Assembly (NCBI GenBank): GCA_947456845.1
Contig: CANGUJ010000059.1
Coordinates: 1-13,405 of the forward strand
Direction: 5' to 3'
Length of the DNA: 13,405 nt
Origin: Burkholderiales bacterium
GTDB lineage: Bacteria > Pseudomonadota > Gammaproteobacteria > Burkholderiales > JAEUOS01
The stretch's first letter is position 1, and each line of letters opens with the position of its first letter. The notes under the pieces are model-generated. The model was not told where the DNA came from. It made no database searches and was given only the letters and a program-made list of their open reading frames with translations. This document shows positions 1 to 7,418 of the stretch, piece after piece. Position numbers and translations under genes: made by a program.

Positions 1-585
1 CACGAACGCGCCGTGGTCGGTGTCGAACTCGCACACCACGCGCTCGTTGCGTGCGAACAGGCCCGGCACGCCGCGCGCGGTGGTGGGGTTTACCGAGAAC
101 AGGTCGCCGGGCACATGGATCATGCGCCGCAGTTCGCCGCGGCAGGGCATGTGGATGCGGTGGTAGTCGCGCGGGCTCAGGTACAGGGTGGCGAAACCGC
201 CGCCCGAAAAACGCCCCGCCAGCGCCGCGTCGCCGCCGACCAGCGCGCGGGCGGTGTAGGTGTGGCCCTTGGCCTGCAACAGCCGGTCGCCGTCGAGGGC
301 GCCGAACTGGCTGATGGCGCCGTCCACCGGGCACAGCCAGGCCGCGTCGGCCAGCGGCCGGGCACCGGGCTTGAGCGCGCGGGTGAAGAATGCGTTGAAA
401 GTGGGGTAGCTCGCGATGTCCGGGTCGGCCGCCTCGGCCATGTTCACGCCGTAGCGCGCGACGAAGCGGCGGATGGCGCCTGCGGTCAGGCGGCCGCCAT
501 GGCAGCCGGCCAGCGTGCCCATCAGGCGCGTCAGCGCCAGCTTGGGAAGAAGGTACTGCGGCAGCACGGCCAGGCGGTCGGACAA
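1..585 (-). CDS. psd: Phosphatidylserine decarboxylase, N-terminal part (runs off left edge)
   Basis: Makes phosphatidylethanolamine from phosphatidylserine at the inner membrane, using a pyruvoyl cofactor formed by self-cleavage. 195 codons are visible. The reverse-strand product begins MSDRLAVLPQYLLPK and carries the type I Psd signatures: FNAFFTRALKPGARP near residues 63-77, CPVDGAISQ with Asp88, and the SPRDYHRIHMP block at 137-147 with His144. Asp and His are the self-cleavage residues known in the family. The C-terminal LGST-type cleavage site lies outside the window. No in-frame ATG or GTG was found just upstream; TTG at 585-583 places the N-terminus where the family begins, so I chose it. 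The Shine-Dalgarno signal there is poor. The gene is divergent from rdgC across 255 bp. The family call is secure; the start is less so. Confidence 0.93.
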   Translation of the reverse strand, partial: MSDRLAVLPQYLLPKLALTRLMGTLAGCHGGRLTAGAIRRFVARYGVNMAEAADPDIASYPTFNAFFTRALKPGARPLADAAWLCPVDGAISQFGALDGDRLLQAKGHTYTARALVGGDAALAGRFSGGGFATLYLSPRDYHRIHMPCRGELRRMIHVPGDLFSVNPTTARGVPGLFARNERVVCEFDTDHGAFV

Positions 586-617
586 GGCGCAACCCTGCGA
601 ATCGGTTCGGAACGCGG

Positions 618-623
618 ATTCTA
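618..623 (-). promoter_or_regulatory. Possible sigma70 -10 box for psd
   Basis: On the minus strand the hexamer TAGAAT (five of six matches to TATAAT) lies about 32 bp upstream of the proposed TTG start of psd. It sits in an otherwise GC-rich intergenic stretch. No convincing -35 hexamer is seen at 16-18 bp spacing, so this is a weak call. Confidence 0.3.
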
Positions 624-840
624 CCGGCGGCCCCGTGTCGCCCGTGTGCCTGCCATCAGGCCGCGCCCGGCGCCGGGTTGCCACGCGGTGGCGGAGGCGA
701 TGACGCGCCCGGCCGGGTAGCGCTATCATCCGCGCCTGCGGCCTGACAAGACCGCGATGCGCAATCCCGCCCCGCCCCCCTGCTCCGGCCGGCCTGCCCC
801 GCCAGGCCCGGCGCGAAGGCGTTTCCCCCTCTGGAAGCCC

Positions 841-1743
841 GTGTTCAAGAATCTCACCCTGTATCGCATCGGCGCCGACTGGCGCCCGCCCATCGCCAAG
901 ATCGAGGAAGCCTTGCAACGTGCGCGCTTCCTCGAATGCCGCCCCACCCAGGACATGTCCGTCGGCTGGACCGAACCACGTGGCGAGAAGCATGGCGCGC
1001 TCGTCGAGGCGGTCGCCGGACAGTGGCTGCTCAGGTTCGCCATCGAGACCCGCCTGCTGCCCGCCTCGGTGATCCGCCGCGAGGTCAACGAGAAGCTGGC
1101 AGAGATCGAAGCCACCACAGGGCGCAAGCCCGGACGCCTGTCGGCCAAGGAAATCCGCGAGCAGGTGGTGGCGGAACTGCTGCCGCGCGCCTTCACCAAA
1201 CAGGCCGCCGTGAATGTCTGGATCGATCCGAAGGCACGCCTGCTCGCGATCGACACCACCGCCAAGGCCAAGTTGGACGAAGTGCTGACCGGCCTGATTC
1301 GCTCCCTCGACGGCCTCGCCGTCACCCTGGTGCAGACCAGATCGTCGCCCGGCACCGCCATGGCGCAGTGGCTCGCCGAGCGGGAGGCGCCCGGCCATTT
1401 CGACCTGGACCGCGAATGCGAACTCAAGTCCACCGACGACAACCAATCCGCGGTGCGCTACTCGCGCCATGCGCTCGACATCGCGGAGATCCGCAAACAT
1501 GTGGAGGCCGGCAAGATGCCCACCCGCCTGGGCATGCTGTGGACGGACAAGCTTTCCTTCGTGCTGACCGACACCATGCAGGTCAAGAAGATCCGCTTCC
1601 TGGACGGGGTGCTCAAGGAACCGCAGGGCGAGGATGACGACCGTTTCGACGCGGATGCCGCCATCGTCACCGGCACGCTGGCGCGGCTGGTGCCGGAACT
1701 GATCGAAGCCCTGGGCGGCGAGGCGAAATCCGCCCAAGGCTGA
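841..1743 (+). CDS. rdgC: Recombination-associated protein RdgC
   Basis: RdgC is a DNA-binding protein that forms a ring-shaped dimer on DNA and restrains RecA-dependent recombination. It acts in the nucleoid. The 300-residue product starts MFKNLTLYRI, matching the family N-terminus (E. coli MLWFKNLMVYRL), and is close to the usual length of about 300. Other family blocks are QDMSVGW at 38-43, the LLPRAF motif at 113-118, ECELKS at 192-197, the HVEAGKMPTRL segment at 220-230 and the C-terminal RFDADAAIVTG at 268-278, ending LIEALGGEAK. The start is GTG at 841, with a GGAAG Shine-Dalgarno at 833-837. An ATG at 757 in the same frame would add 28 Pro/Arg-rich residues absent from the family. The gene is monocistronic, divergent from psd and convergent with the SDR gene. 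Confidence 0.95.
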   Translation: MFKNLTLYRIGADWRPPIAKIEEALQRARFLECRPTQDMSVGWTEPRGEKHGALVEAVAGQWLLRFAIETRLLPASVIRREVNEKLAEIEATTGRKPGRLSAKEIREQVVAELLPRAFTKQAAVNVWIDPKARLLAIDTTAKAKLDEVLTGLIRSLDGLAVTLVQTRSSPGTAMAQWLAEREAPGHFDLDRECELKSTDDNQSAVRYSRHALDIAEIRKHVEAGKMPTRLGMLWTDKLSFVLTDTMQVKKIRFLDGVLKEPQGEDDDRFDADAAIVTGTLARLVPELIEALGGEAKSAQG

Positions 1744-1762
1744 AGGCCGCGCGTCCTGTGGC

Positions 1763-1782
1763 GGGGCGGGACGTCCCGCCCC
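1763..1782. terminator. Perfect 20-bp palindrome between convergent genes, possible bidirectional terminator
   Basis: The two arms GGGGCGGGAC and GTCCCGCCCC are exact reverse complements. As RNA this gives a GC-only stem of about 8 bp closed by an ACGU loop. It sits 19 bp after the rdgC stop and directly beside the stop of the convergent SDR gene. There is no long T-tract on either side (only CTTAAA to the right), so it is not a textbook intrinsic terminator. Its core GGACGTCCCGCC recurs at 1796-1807, inside the last codons of the SDR gene. It could also be a protein-binding site. Confidence 0.45.
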
Positions 1783-1783
1783 C

Positions 1784-2557
1784 TTAAAGGACGCCGGACG
1801 TCCCGCCGTCGAGGTTGATACTGGTCCCGGTCACATAGCTGGCGGCATCCGATGCCAGGAACGCGACCACGTTGGCGACCTCTTCGGCGCGGCCGACGCG
1901 GCCGAGCGGGATGTCCCTGCCCATGGTCTCGTAGAGTTCCTCCAGGTCCTGGCCCGAGGCGGCGGCGCGGCGCTCGTGCTGGCCGGCACGGATCAGCCCG
2001 ATGCAGATGGTGTTGACCAGGATGCCCTCGGGCGCGAACTCCTTGGACAGGGCCTTGGTGAAGGCCAGCCCGGCCGCGCGCGTCACCGAGGTGGGCATGC
2101 TCCTGGCCTTGGGCTGCTTGGCGCCGATGTTGGTGATGTTGATGATGCGCCCCGCCCCTTGCTTGCGCATGTGCGGCAGCGCCAGGCGCACCAGCCGCGC
2201 CGCGCCGAAGAGCTTGAGGTCGAAATCGGCCTGCCAGGTTTCATCGGTGACGGACTCGAAATCGCCGCGCGAGGAGGTGCCGGCGTTGTTGACGAGGATG
2301 TCGAGGCGGCCGAAGCCGTCGATCGCCGTATCGACGATGCGCGCGGCATCCTCCACGCGGCCGACATCGGCGACGACCGTGGCCACCTTCCCGCCGGCCG
2401 AGCGGATGGCAGCGGCTGCGGCATCGAGTCGCTCCCTGCCGCGCGCGGCGATGACGACGGCCGCGCCTTCACGGGCAAGTAGTTGCGCCGTGGCCAGGCC
2501 GATGCCCTGGGTACCGCCGGTGACGATGGCGACCTTGCCGCCGAGGTTCAAGTCCAT
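1784..2557 (-). CDS. SDR-fold protein with substituted catalytic residues
   Basis: The 257-residue product has the Rossmann fold of a classical short-chain dehydrogenase: nucleotide-binding TGGTQGIG at 13-20, the NNAG motif at 90-93, and a C-terminal ASYVTGTSINLDGG at 238-252. The length is normal. The catalytic tetrad is gone by eye alignment. The NxxG Asn is Lys115, the Ser of NISS is Asn143 (INITN), and YxxxK reads T156-SVT-R160. Known SDR catalysis needs Tyr and Lys, so standard ketone/alcohol chemistry is doubtful. The protein may bind NAD(P) or acyl-CoA, or use another mechanism. The start is supported by an AAGGAG Shine-Dalgarno at 2568-2563. It lies 72 bp after the cupin gene on the same strand and is probably co-transcribed with it. 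Automated annotation would probably call it a 3-oxoacyl-ACP reductase (FabG-like). Confidence 0.85.
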   Translation of the reverse strand: MDLNLGGKVAIVTGGTQGIGLATAQLLAREGAAVVIAARGRERLDAAAAAIRSAGGKVATVVADVGRVEDAARIVDTAIDGFGRLDILVNNAGTSSRGDFESVTDETWQADFDLKLFGAARLVRLALPHMRKQGAGRIINITNIGAKQPKARSMPTSVTRAAGLAFTKALSKEFAPEGILVNTICIGLIRAGQHERRAAASGQDLEELYETMGRDIPLGRVGRAEEVANVVAFLASDAASYVTGTSINLDGGTSGVL

Positions 2558-2629
2558 GCCGCTCTCCTTCGGTGTTCAATGGGCGCGGGTCGCATGCGGC
2601 GGGGCCGCCGGCGCACGCGCATCCCGCAG

Positions 2630-3007
2630 TCAGCCGACGCGCGGCCAGTCGCCCACATCGAAATCATCGCCCATCGCCACATGCACGAAGCCGCGCACGT
2701 CGCGCAGCGAGCGCGTGATGTGCCCCCGCCCGGTGGTGTCCTCGGCGAAGATCAGGTCACCGGGGCGCAGGATGTGGCGCTTCCCGGTGCTCGATTCCAC
2801 CTCGAGCAAGCCCGAGGTGAGGAAAATCAGCTGGCGACGCGGCGCGTTGTGCAGGTCCTGCATGTGCCCCTCCGGGGTTTCGCGGCAGAACAGTGCATTG
2901 CAGCTGAAGGTGGCCGACATCGGACGCTCGCTGCCGGTGGTAGGCACCGCGCGGATTTCGATGTCCGATTCGCCGGACGGCAGGGTGAAGATTCTGTACA
3001 TGCGCAT
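2630..3007 (-). CDS. Small cupin-domain protein of unknown function
   Basis: The 125-residue product is a single small beta-barrel. It shows a cupin-like first block around residues 47-70 (GHMQDLHNAPRRQLIF then SGLLEV) and a second block, RPGDLIFAEDTTGRGH, at 81-96. The candidate metal ligands are His48, His53 and His96, but the canonical HxH(x)3-4E spacing is not preserved, so metal binding is uncertain. The start is the first of two close ATGs (MRMYRIF); the Shine-Dalgarno (AAGAA) is weak and the second ATG at 3001 is possible. It is the first gene of a two-gene minus-strand unit with the SDR-like gene, divergent from the catabolic operon. A role as a small-molecule isomerase, dioxygenase or sensor cannot be decided. 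Confidence 0.78.
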   Translation of the reverse strand: MRMYRIFTLPSGESDIEIRAVPTTGSERPMSATFSCNALFCRETPEGHMQDLHNAPRRQLIFLTSGLLEVESSTGKRHILRPGDLIFAEDTTGRGHITRSLRDVRGFVHVAMGDDFDVGDWPRVG

Positions 3008-3245
3008 GGCGTTTCTTGCGGTGTTTTCGGGAACGCCGATGCTACAGCAAGCCCTGGCGCCGGCCGGCCCCCCGCGCCGTGCGGCGGGTGCCGGCATGCG
3101 TCGCTTGCGCTGTGGCGGAATGTCCACCGGGCGCCGCCGCACGATCTGAAGGACAATGCAGCTTCAATCGGACCGTATCCGGCAGGGCAGGCCCGGCGAG
3201 CAGGACCGCTTGAGCGCATACAAAAACGACCTTCCGGAGACCGCA
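3008..3245. promoter_or_regulatory. Divergent intergenic region between cupin/SDR unit and catabolic operon
   Basis: These 238 bp must carry promoters for both directions. I see no convincing sigma70 -35/-10 pair. Beside the cupin start is an imperfect inverted repeat, GGCGTT at 3008-3013 and AACGCC at 3032-3037, separated by 18 bp, which could be a regulator-binding site but may be chance. The stretch 3050-3100 is very GC-rich. GGAGA at 3236-3240 is the Shine-Dalgarno for the receptor gene. No regulator gene sits beside it. Confidence 0.4.
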
Positions 3246-4211
3246 ATGCATTCGCCTATTCGCCTCGCGGCCGCCGCCGCCATCCTGTTCGCCTGTGCCC
3301 AGGCTGCGCTGGCGCAGTCGTTTCCGGCGCGTCCGATCCGCCTGATCGTCCCCTACGGACCGGGCGCCTCCACCGACACCATGGGCCGCATGGTGGCGCA
3401 GAAGGTCAGCGAGGATCTCAGGCAGCCGGTCATCGTCGAGAACCGTGCCGGCGCCTCCGGGATGATCGGCGCGGACATGGCGATGAAGGCGCCGCCGGAC
3501 GGCTACACCATCCTGCTGGGTACCGACGCCACCCATTCCGGCAACGCGCACCTGATGAAGGCGCCGCCCTTTCACCCGGTGAAAGACTCCACGCCTATCA
3601 CCATGGCGGCCAAGAACATCCTGGTGCTGGCGGCCAGCCCCGCGTTTCCGCCCAGCAACATCGCCGAACTCCTGGATTATTCGAAGAAGAACCCGGGCAA
3701 GCTGTCCTACGGGAGCTCCGGCAGCGGCTCGCCGCACCATCTGGCCGGCGTGCTGCTCAACCAGATGGCCGGCAGCGACCTGGTGCATGTGGCCTACAAG
3801 GGCGGCGCGCCGGCCATCACCGATGTGCTCGGCGGCCAGCTGCCGCTGGTGTTCTCCAGCATGGTGGCGGTGACCGCGCAGATCAAGGCCGGCAAGCTCA
3901 AGGCGCTGGGCATCACCGAGAAGACCCGCGTGGCCGCCATGCCCGGCGTCCCGGCGATCGCCGAAACCGTGCCGGATTTCGAGATGCAGTCGTGGCTGGC
4001 CTTTTTCGGCCCGGCCGGCCTGCCGCCGGCGGTGCTGCAGACGCTCAACGCTTCCATCGTCAAGGCGCTGCGTGCGCCCGACGTGGCCGCCCGGCTCAAC
4101 GAGGGCGGCCTGCTGGTCGTGGCCAACGCACCCGACCAGTTCGCCGCCCAGCTGAAGGCGGATTTCGAAAAGCGCGGCGAACTCATCCGCCGCAACAACA
4201 TCACCGAGTAG
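3246..4211 (+). CDS. Bug/TctC-family periplasmic solute receptor
   Basis: The 321-residue product is an extracytoplasmic receptor of the tripartite tricarboxylate transporter type. Residues 1-23 form a signal peptide: Arg6, a hydrophobic Ala-rich core and a signal peptidase I site at ALA23|Q24. Cys17 lies in LFAC, but Phe at -2 argues against a lipoprotein. Family blocks are IRLIVPYGPGASTDTMGR at about 31-48, the VENRAGASG loop, PPDGYTILLG, SYGSSGSGSPHH and VPAIAETVPDFE. These receptors bind carboxylates and related small acids in the periplasm. The ATG at 3246 has a GGAGA Shine-Dalgarno five bases upstream; an in-frame ATG at 3156 would bury the signal peptide. No TctA/TctB permease genes are adjacent, as is common for Bug genes in Burkholderiales. 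As first gene of the operon it probably captures the pathway substrate. Confidence 0.93.
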   Translation: MHSPIRLAAAAAILFACAQAALAQSFPARPIRLIVPYGPGASTDTMGRMVAQKVSEDLRQPVIVENRAGASGMIGADMAMKAPPDGYTILLGTDATHSGNAHLMKAPPFHPVKDSTPITMAAKNILVLAASPAFPPSNIAELLDYSKKNPGKLSYGSSGSGSPHHLAGVLLNQMAGSDLVHVAYKGGAPAITDVLGGQLPLVFSSMVAVTAQIKAGKLKALGITEKTRVAAMPGVPAIAETVPDFEMQSWLAFFGPAGLPPAVLQTLNASIVKALRAPDVAARLNEGGLLVVANAPDQFAAQLKADFEKRGELIRRNNITE

Positions 4212-4218
4212 GGCATTC

Positions 4219-5373
4219 ATGGAACAGCAGCTAGGCCCGCTCGCCGGGCTGGTGGTCATCGAACTCGGCCACAGCGTCGCCGCGCCGTTTGCCGGGCAGA
4301 TCCTGGGCGATCTCGGCGCGGAGGTCATCAAGATCGAAAAACCGGAGGGAGACGACGCGCGCAAATGGGGCCCGCCCTTCGTCGACGGCGCCTCCGCCTC
4401 GTTCCAGGCCCTGAACCGCAACAAGCGCTCGGCGGTGACCCGGCTGCGCGAGCCGGAAGCGCGCGCGGCGCTGGTGCGACTGATCGTCGAACGCGCCGAC
4501 GTGGTGCTGCAGAACCTGCGCCCCGGCCAGGTGGAGGAACTCGGGCTCGACGCCGCCACCCTGCGCGCCCTGAAGCCCGCGCTGGTGTATTGCAACATGG
4601 GGGCCTTCGGCGCACGCGGTCCGCTGGCGCAACGCCCGGGCTACGACCCGCTGATGCAGGCCTTCGGCGGCGTCATGAGCGTGGTGGGCACCGAGGGCCA
4701 GCCCGCGGTGCGGGTGGGCCCCTCGATGATCGACATGGGCACCGGCATGTGGGCGGTGATCGGCATTCTCTCCGCGCTGATGCAGCGCAAGGACAGCGGC
4801 GTCGGCAGCGTGGTCGACGTCTCGCTCTACGAAACGGCCACCGCCTGGATGTCGCTGCATGCGGCGCAATACCTCGCCTCCGGAAGCATCCCGAAAAAGA
4901 CCGGCTCGGGCCAGGTGGGCATCGTGCCTTACCGCGCCTATCGCACCGCCGATGGCGAGATGGTGGTGGCCGCCGGCAACGACCGCGCCTTTAAGGGCTT
5001 CTGCCGCGCCCTCGGCCGCCCGGAATGGGCGGAGGACGCGCGTTTTCGCACCAACCCCGACCGTGTCGGCCATGCCGAAATCCTGTACGGCATGATCGAG
5101 CCCGAGATGCTGCGCCATGGCAATGCCGAGTGGCAAAGGCGCATCGATGCCGAGGGCGTGCCGTGCGCGCCGGTGCAGAATGCCGGACAGATGCTGGAGC
5201 ACGAGCAGACCCGCGCGCTGGGGCTCCTGCAGCAGGTGCCGGGCTCCAGCATCCCCATCATCGGCCTGCCGGTCTCCATCAACGGCCGGCGGCCAGAACC
5301 GCGCAGCGCCCCGCCGGCGCTGGGCGCCGACACCGCTGAAGTATTCGCCAACACCGCCAGGAAAGCCCCATGA
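4219..5373 (+). CDS. CaiB/BaiF-family (class III) CoA-transferase
   Basis: The 384-residue product moves CoA from a donor acyl-CoA such as succinyl-CoA to a carboxylic acid. The signatures are the N-terminal GLVVIELGHSVAAPFAGQIL, the LGDLGAEVIKIEKPEGDDAR block at 29-48, NRNKRSAV at 66-73, NLRPG at 99-103, the AFGARGP segment at 129-135 and Asp172 in GPSMIDMGTGMWA. That Asp is the expected nucleophile of the family (Asp169 in formyl-CoA transferase). Length is typical (about 380-420). It starts 7 bp after the receptor stop and its last codons overlap the hydratase start. It would activate the imported acid for the following dehydrogenase and hydratase. Donor and acceptor cannot be read from the sequence. 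Confidence 0.93.
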   Translation: MEQQLGPLAGLVVIELGHSVAAPFAGQILGDLGAEVIKIEKPEGDDARKWGPPFVDGASASFQALNRNKRSAVTRLREPEARAALVRLIVERADVVLQNLRPGQVEELGLDAATLRALKPALVYCNMGAFGARGPLAQRPGYDPLMQAFGGVMSVVGTEGQPAVRVGPSMIDMGTGMWAVIGILSALMQRKDSGVGSVVDVSLYETATAWMSLHAAQYLASGSIPKKTGSGQVGIVPYRAYRTADGEMVVAAGNDRAFKGFCRALGRPEWAEDARFRTNPDRVGHAEILYGMIEPEMLRHGNAEWQRRIDAEGVPCAPVQNAGQMLEHEQTRALGLLQQVPGSSIPIIGLPVSINGRRPEPRSAPPALGADTAEVFANTARKAP

Positions 5374-6182
5374 GTTCCGCATTCAGCATCCCCGCTTATG
5401 AAACCCTCAAGATCGAGCAGCAGGGCGACCATGTGTTGCTGGTCACCCTGAACCGGCCCGAGGTGCTCAACGCCATCAACACCCGGATGGGCCATGACCT
5501 GCTCGACCTGTGGACGCGCCTGACGGTGGCGCCCGCCAACATCCGCTGCGTGGTGCTGACCGGCGCGGGCGACCGCGCGTTCTGCGCCGGCGGCGACCTC
5601 AAGCAGCGCAACGGCATGACCAACCAGGAATGGCAGGAGCAGCACGAACTGTTCGAGCGCGGCTTCATGGCCTTGATCGAGTGCGTGGTCCCGGTGATCG
5701 CGGCGGTCAACGGCGCGGCCTTCGGCGGCGGCTGCGAGACGGCGCTGGCCTGCGACTTTATCCTCACCTGCAAGGACGCCAGGTTCGCGCTGTCCGAGAC
5801 CAGGCTGGGCATCATGCCCGGCGGGGCCGGCACCCAGACGCTGCCGCGCGCGGTGGGCGAACGCCGCGCCAAGCAGATGATCTACTCGGCCCAGCCGATC
5901 CCCGCGCAGCAGGCCTACGAGTGGGGCCTGGCCAACCATGTGTACGAGACGCGGCAGGAACTCCTGACCGGCGCCCTGGCGACCGCCGAGACCATCGCCG
6001 GCAACGGCCCCCTGTCGATCCGCCAGGCCAAGAAGTCCATCCACTACGGCCTGCAGACCGACATCCTCACCGGCTACCGCTTCGAGATCGAGGCCTACAA
6101 CCGCCTGGTCACCACCGAAGACCGCCTCGAAGGCGTGGCCGCATTCAACGAGAAGCGCAAGCCCGCCTTCAAGGCGCGTTGA
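5370..6182 (+). CDS. Enoyl-CoA hydratase/isomerase (crotonase family)
   Basis: The 270-residue product has the crotonase fold signatures: LNRPEVLNAIN at 27-37, the oxyanion-hole segment FCAGGDLK at 71-78, the second oxyanion block VNGAAFGGGCETALACD at 113-129, and SETRLGIMPGGAGTQTLPR at 142-160. Both catalytic glutamates of true hydratases appear present: Glu123 in GGGCE and Glu143 in SETRLG, 20 residues apart like Glu144/Glu164 of the rat enzyme. Reversible hydration of a 2-enoyl-CoA is therefore the best call. The ATG overlaps the CoA-transferase stop as ATGA, with an AGGAAAG Shine-Dalgarno at 5359-5365. It probably acts after the acyl-CoA dehydrogenase. Confidence 0.93.
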   Translation: MSSAFSIPAYETLKIEQQGDHVLLVTLNRPEVLNAINTRMGHDLLDLWTRLTVAPANIRCVVLTGAGDRAFCAGGDLKQRNGMTNQEWQEQHELFERGFMALIECVVPVIAAVNGAAFGGGCETALACDFILTCKDARFALSETRLGIMPGGAGTQTLPRAVGERRAKQMIYSAQPIPAQQAYEWGLANHVYETRQELLTGALATAETIAGNGPLSIRQAKKSIHYGLQTDILTGYRFEIEAYNRLVTTEDRLEGVAAFNEKRKPAFKAR

Positions 6183-6207
6183 TTCCAACCGACATGCACC
6201 GGCAACC

Positions 6208-7398
6208 ATGAGCAACGACATCGACCTGCACAACGTGAGCGTCCCGCTCGGCGAGGACTTCCCCGAAATCCGCGACGGCGTGCGGCGCATCTGCGCCGAC
6301 TACCCCGCCGCCTACTGGCGCGACCTCGACCGCCGCGAGGCCTACCCGAGCGAATTCGTGCAGGCCATGACCGAGGCCGGCTATCTGTCCTCGCTGATCC
6401 CGGAAGAGTATGGCGGCGCCGGCCTGTCCTTGCGCGCCGCCGGGGTGATCCTGCAGGAATGCCATTCCAGCGGCTGCTACGCCGCCGCCGCCCACGCCCA
6501 GATGTACACCATGGGCACGGTGCTGCGTCACGGTTCGCCGGAACAGAAGGCCAGGTACCTGCCGAAGATCGCCTCGGGCGAACTGCGCCTGCAGGCCTTC
6601 GGCGTGACCGAACCCACCACCGGCACCGACACCACCAAGCTCAAGACCCGCGCGGTGCGCCAGGGCGACCATTACGTGGTGCACGGACAGAAGGTGTGGA
6701 CCTCGCGCGCCGAGTACTCCGACCTGATGCTGCTGCTGGTGCGCACCACCCCGGCCGATCAGGTGCAGAAAAAGACCGACGGCATCTCCGTGCTGCTGGT
6801 GGACATGCGCGAGGCGCGCGGCAACGGCATGGAAATCCGCAAGCTGGGCGCGATGGTCAACCACAACACCACCGAGATTTTCTTCGACGGCCTCAAGGTG
6901 CCGGCGGAAAACCTGATCGGCGCGGAAGGCAAGGGCTTCCGCTGCATCCTGGACGGCCTGAACGCGGAACGCATCCTGGTCTCGCATGAATCGATCGGCG
7001 ACGCGCAATGGTTCATCCGCACCGCCACCGCCTACGCCAATGAACGCGTGGTGTTCGACCGCCCGATCGGCAAGAACCAGGGCATACAGTTCCCGATCGC
7101 GCGCGCCTACGCGGAACTGCAGGGCGCCGACATGATCGTGCGCAAGTCCGCCGCCCTGTTCGAGGCCGGCCTGCCCTGCGGCGAGGACGCCAACCTGGCC
7201 AAGCTGCTCTCGGCCGAGGCCGCCTGGAGCGCGGCCGAGGCCTGCATGCAAACCCACGGCGGCTTCGGCTACGCGCGCGAATACGACGTCGAGCGCCGCT
7301 GGCGCGAGGCGCGCATCCAGCGCACCGCACCGATTTCCACCAACCTGATCCTGGCCTACATCGGCGAGCATGTGCTGGGCATGCCGCGTTCGTACTAG
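6208..7398 (+). CDS. Acyl-CoA dehydrogenase with the catalytic Glu in the helix-G position
   Basis: The 396-residue FAD enzyme oxidises an acyl-CoA to a 2-enoyl-CoA. Family blocks are PEEYGGAGLS at 65-74, the flavin-contact FGVTEPTTGTDTTKLKT at 131-147, GQKVWTSRAEYSD at 160-172, ERVVFDRPIGKNQGIQFPIA at 279-298 and THGGFGYAREYDVER at 349-363. At the site of the usual catalytic Glu (Glu376 in MCAD) the protein reads Pro375 in RTAPISTN. Glu254 in LNAERILVS matches the helix-G Glu used by isovaleryl-CoA and long-chain dehydrogenases. This suggests a branched or unusual acyl substrate. The gene starts 25 bp after the hydratase with a weak ribosome-binding site. The cognate electron-transfer flavoprotein is not in the window. 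Confidence 0.92.
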   Translation: MSNDIDLHNVSVPLGEDFPEIRDGVRRICADYPAAYWRDLDRREAYPSEFVQAMTEAGYLSSLIPEEYGGAGLSLRAAGVILQECHSSGCYAAAAHAQMYTMGTVLRHGSPEQKARYLPKIASGELRLQAFGVTEPTTGTDTTKLKTRAVRQGDHYVVHGQKVWTSRAEYSDLMLLLVRTTPADQVQKKTDGISVLLVDMREARGNGMEIRKLGAMVNHNTTEIFFDGLKVPAENLIGAEGKGFRCILDGLNAERILVSHESIGDAQWFIRTATAYANERVVFDRPIGKNQGIQFPIARAYAELQGADMIVRKSAALFEAGLPCGEDANLAKLLSAEAAWSAAEACMQTHGGFGYAREYDVERRWREARIQRTAPISTNLILAYIGEHVLGMPRSY

Positions 7399-7418
7399 CA
7401 GCATCACCGGAGGCAAGC

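Noticed and set aside
13..720. Open frame of 235 codons on the plus strand opposite psd
   Set aside because: The minus-strand frame encodes an unmistakable phosphatidylserine decarboxylase; the plus frame is low-complexity Ala/Arg/Gly-rich and is a GC shadow.
757..840. Upstream ATG for rdgC adding 28 residues
   Set aside because: The extension is Pro/Arg-rich and absent from the family, and GTG at 841 has a better Shine-Dalgarno and family-like N-terminus.
1784..2557. SDR gene as a decaying pseudogene
   Set aside because: The frame is full length with intact cofactor motifs, a good Shine-Dalgarno and normal C-terminus, so loss of the tetrad looks like divergence rather than decay.
2483..4234. 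Open frame of 583 codons (plus) across the cupin, the divergent region and the receptor gene
   Set aside because: It crosses genes on both strands, is Arg/Gly/Ala/Pro-rich without domain motifs, and conflicts with the clear Bug receptor in another frame.
3042..4598. Open frame of 518 codons (minus) opposite the receptor and CoA-transferase
   Set aside because: His/Arg/Gly-rich antisense composition typical of high-GC coding DNA; no family motif.
4938..7416. Two long minus-strand frames (450 and 415 codons) opposite the CoA-transferase, hydratase and dehydrogenase
   Set aside because: Both are antisense shadows of genes with complete, motif-bearing products.
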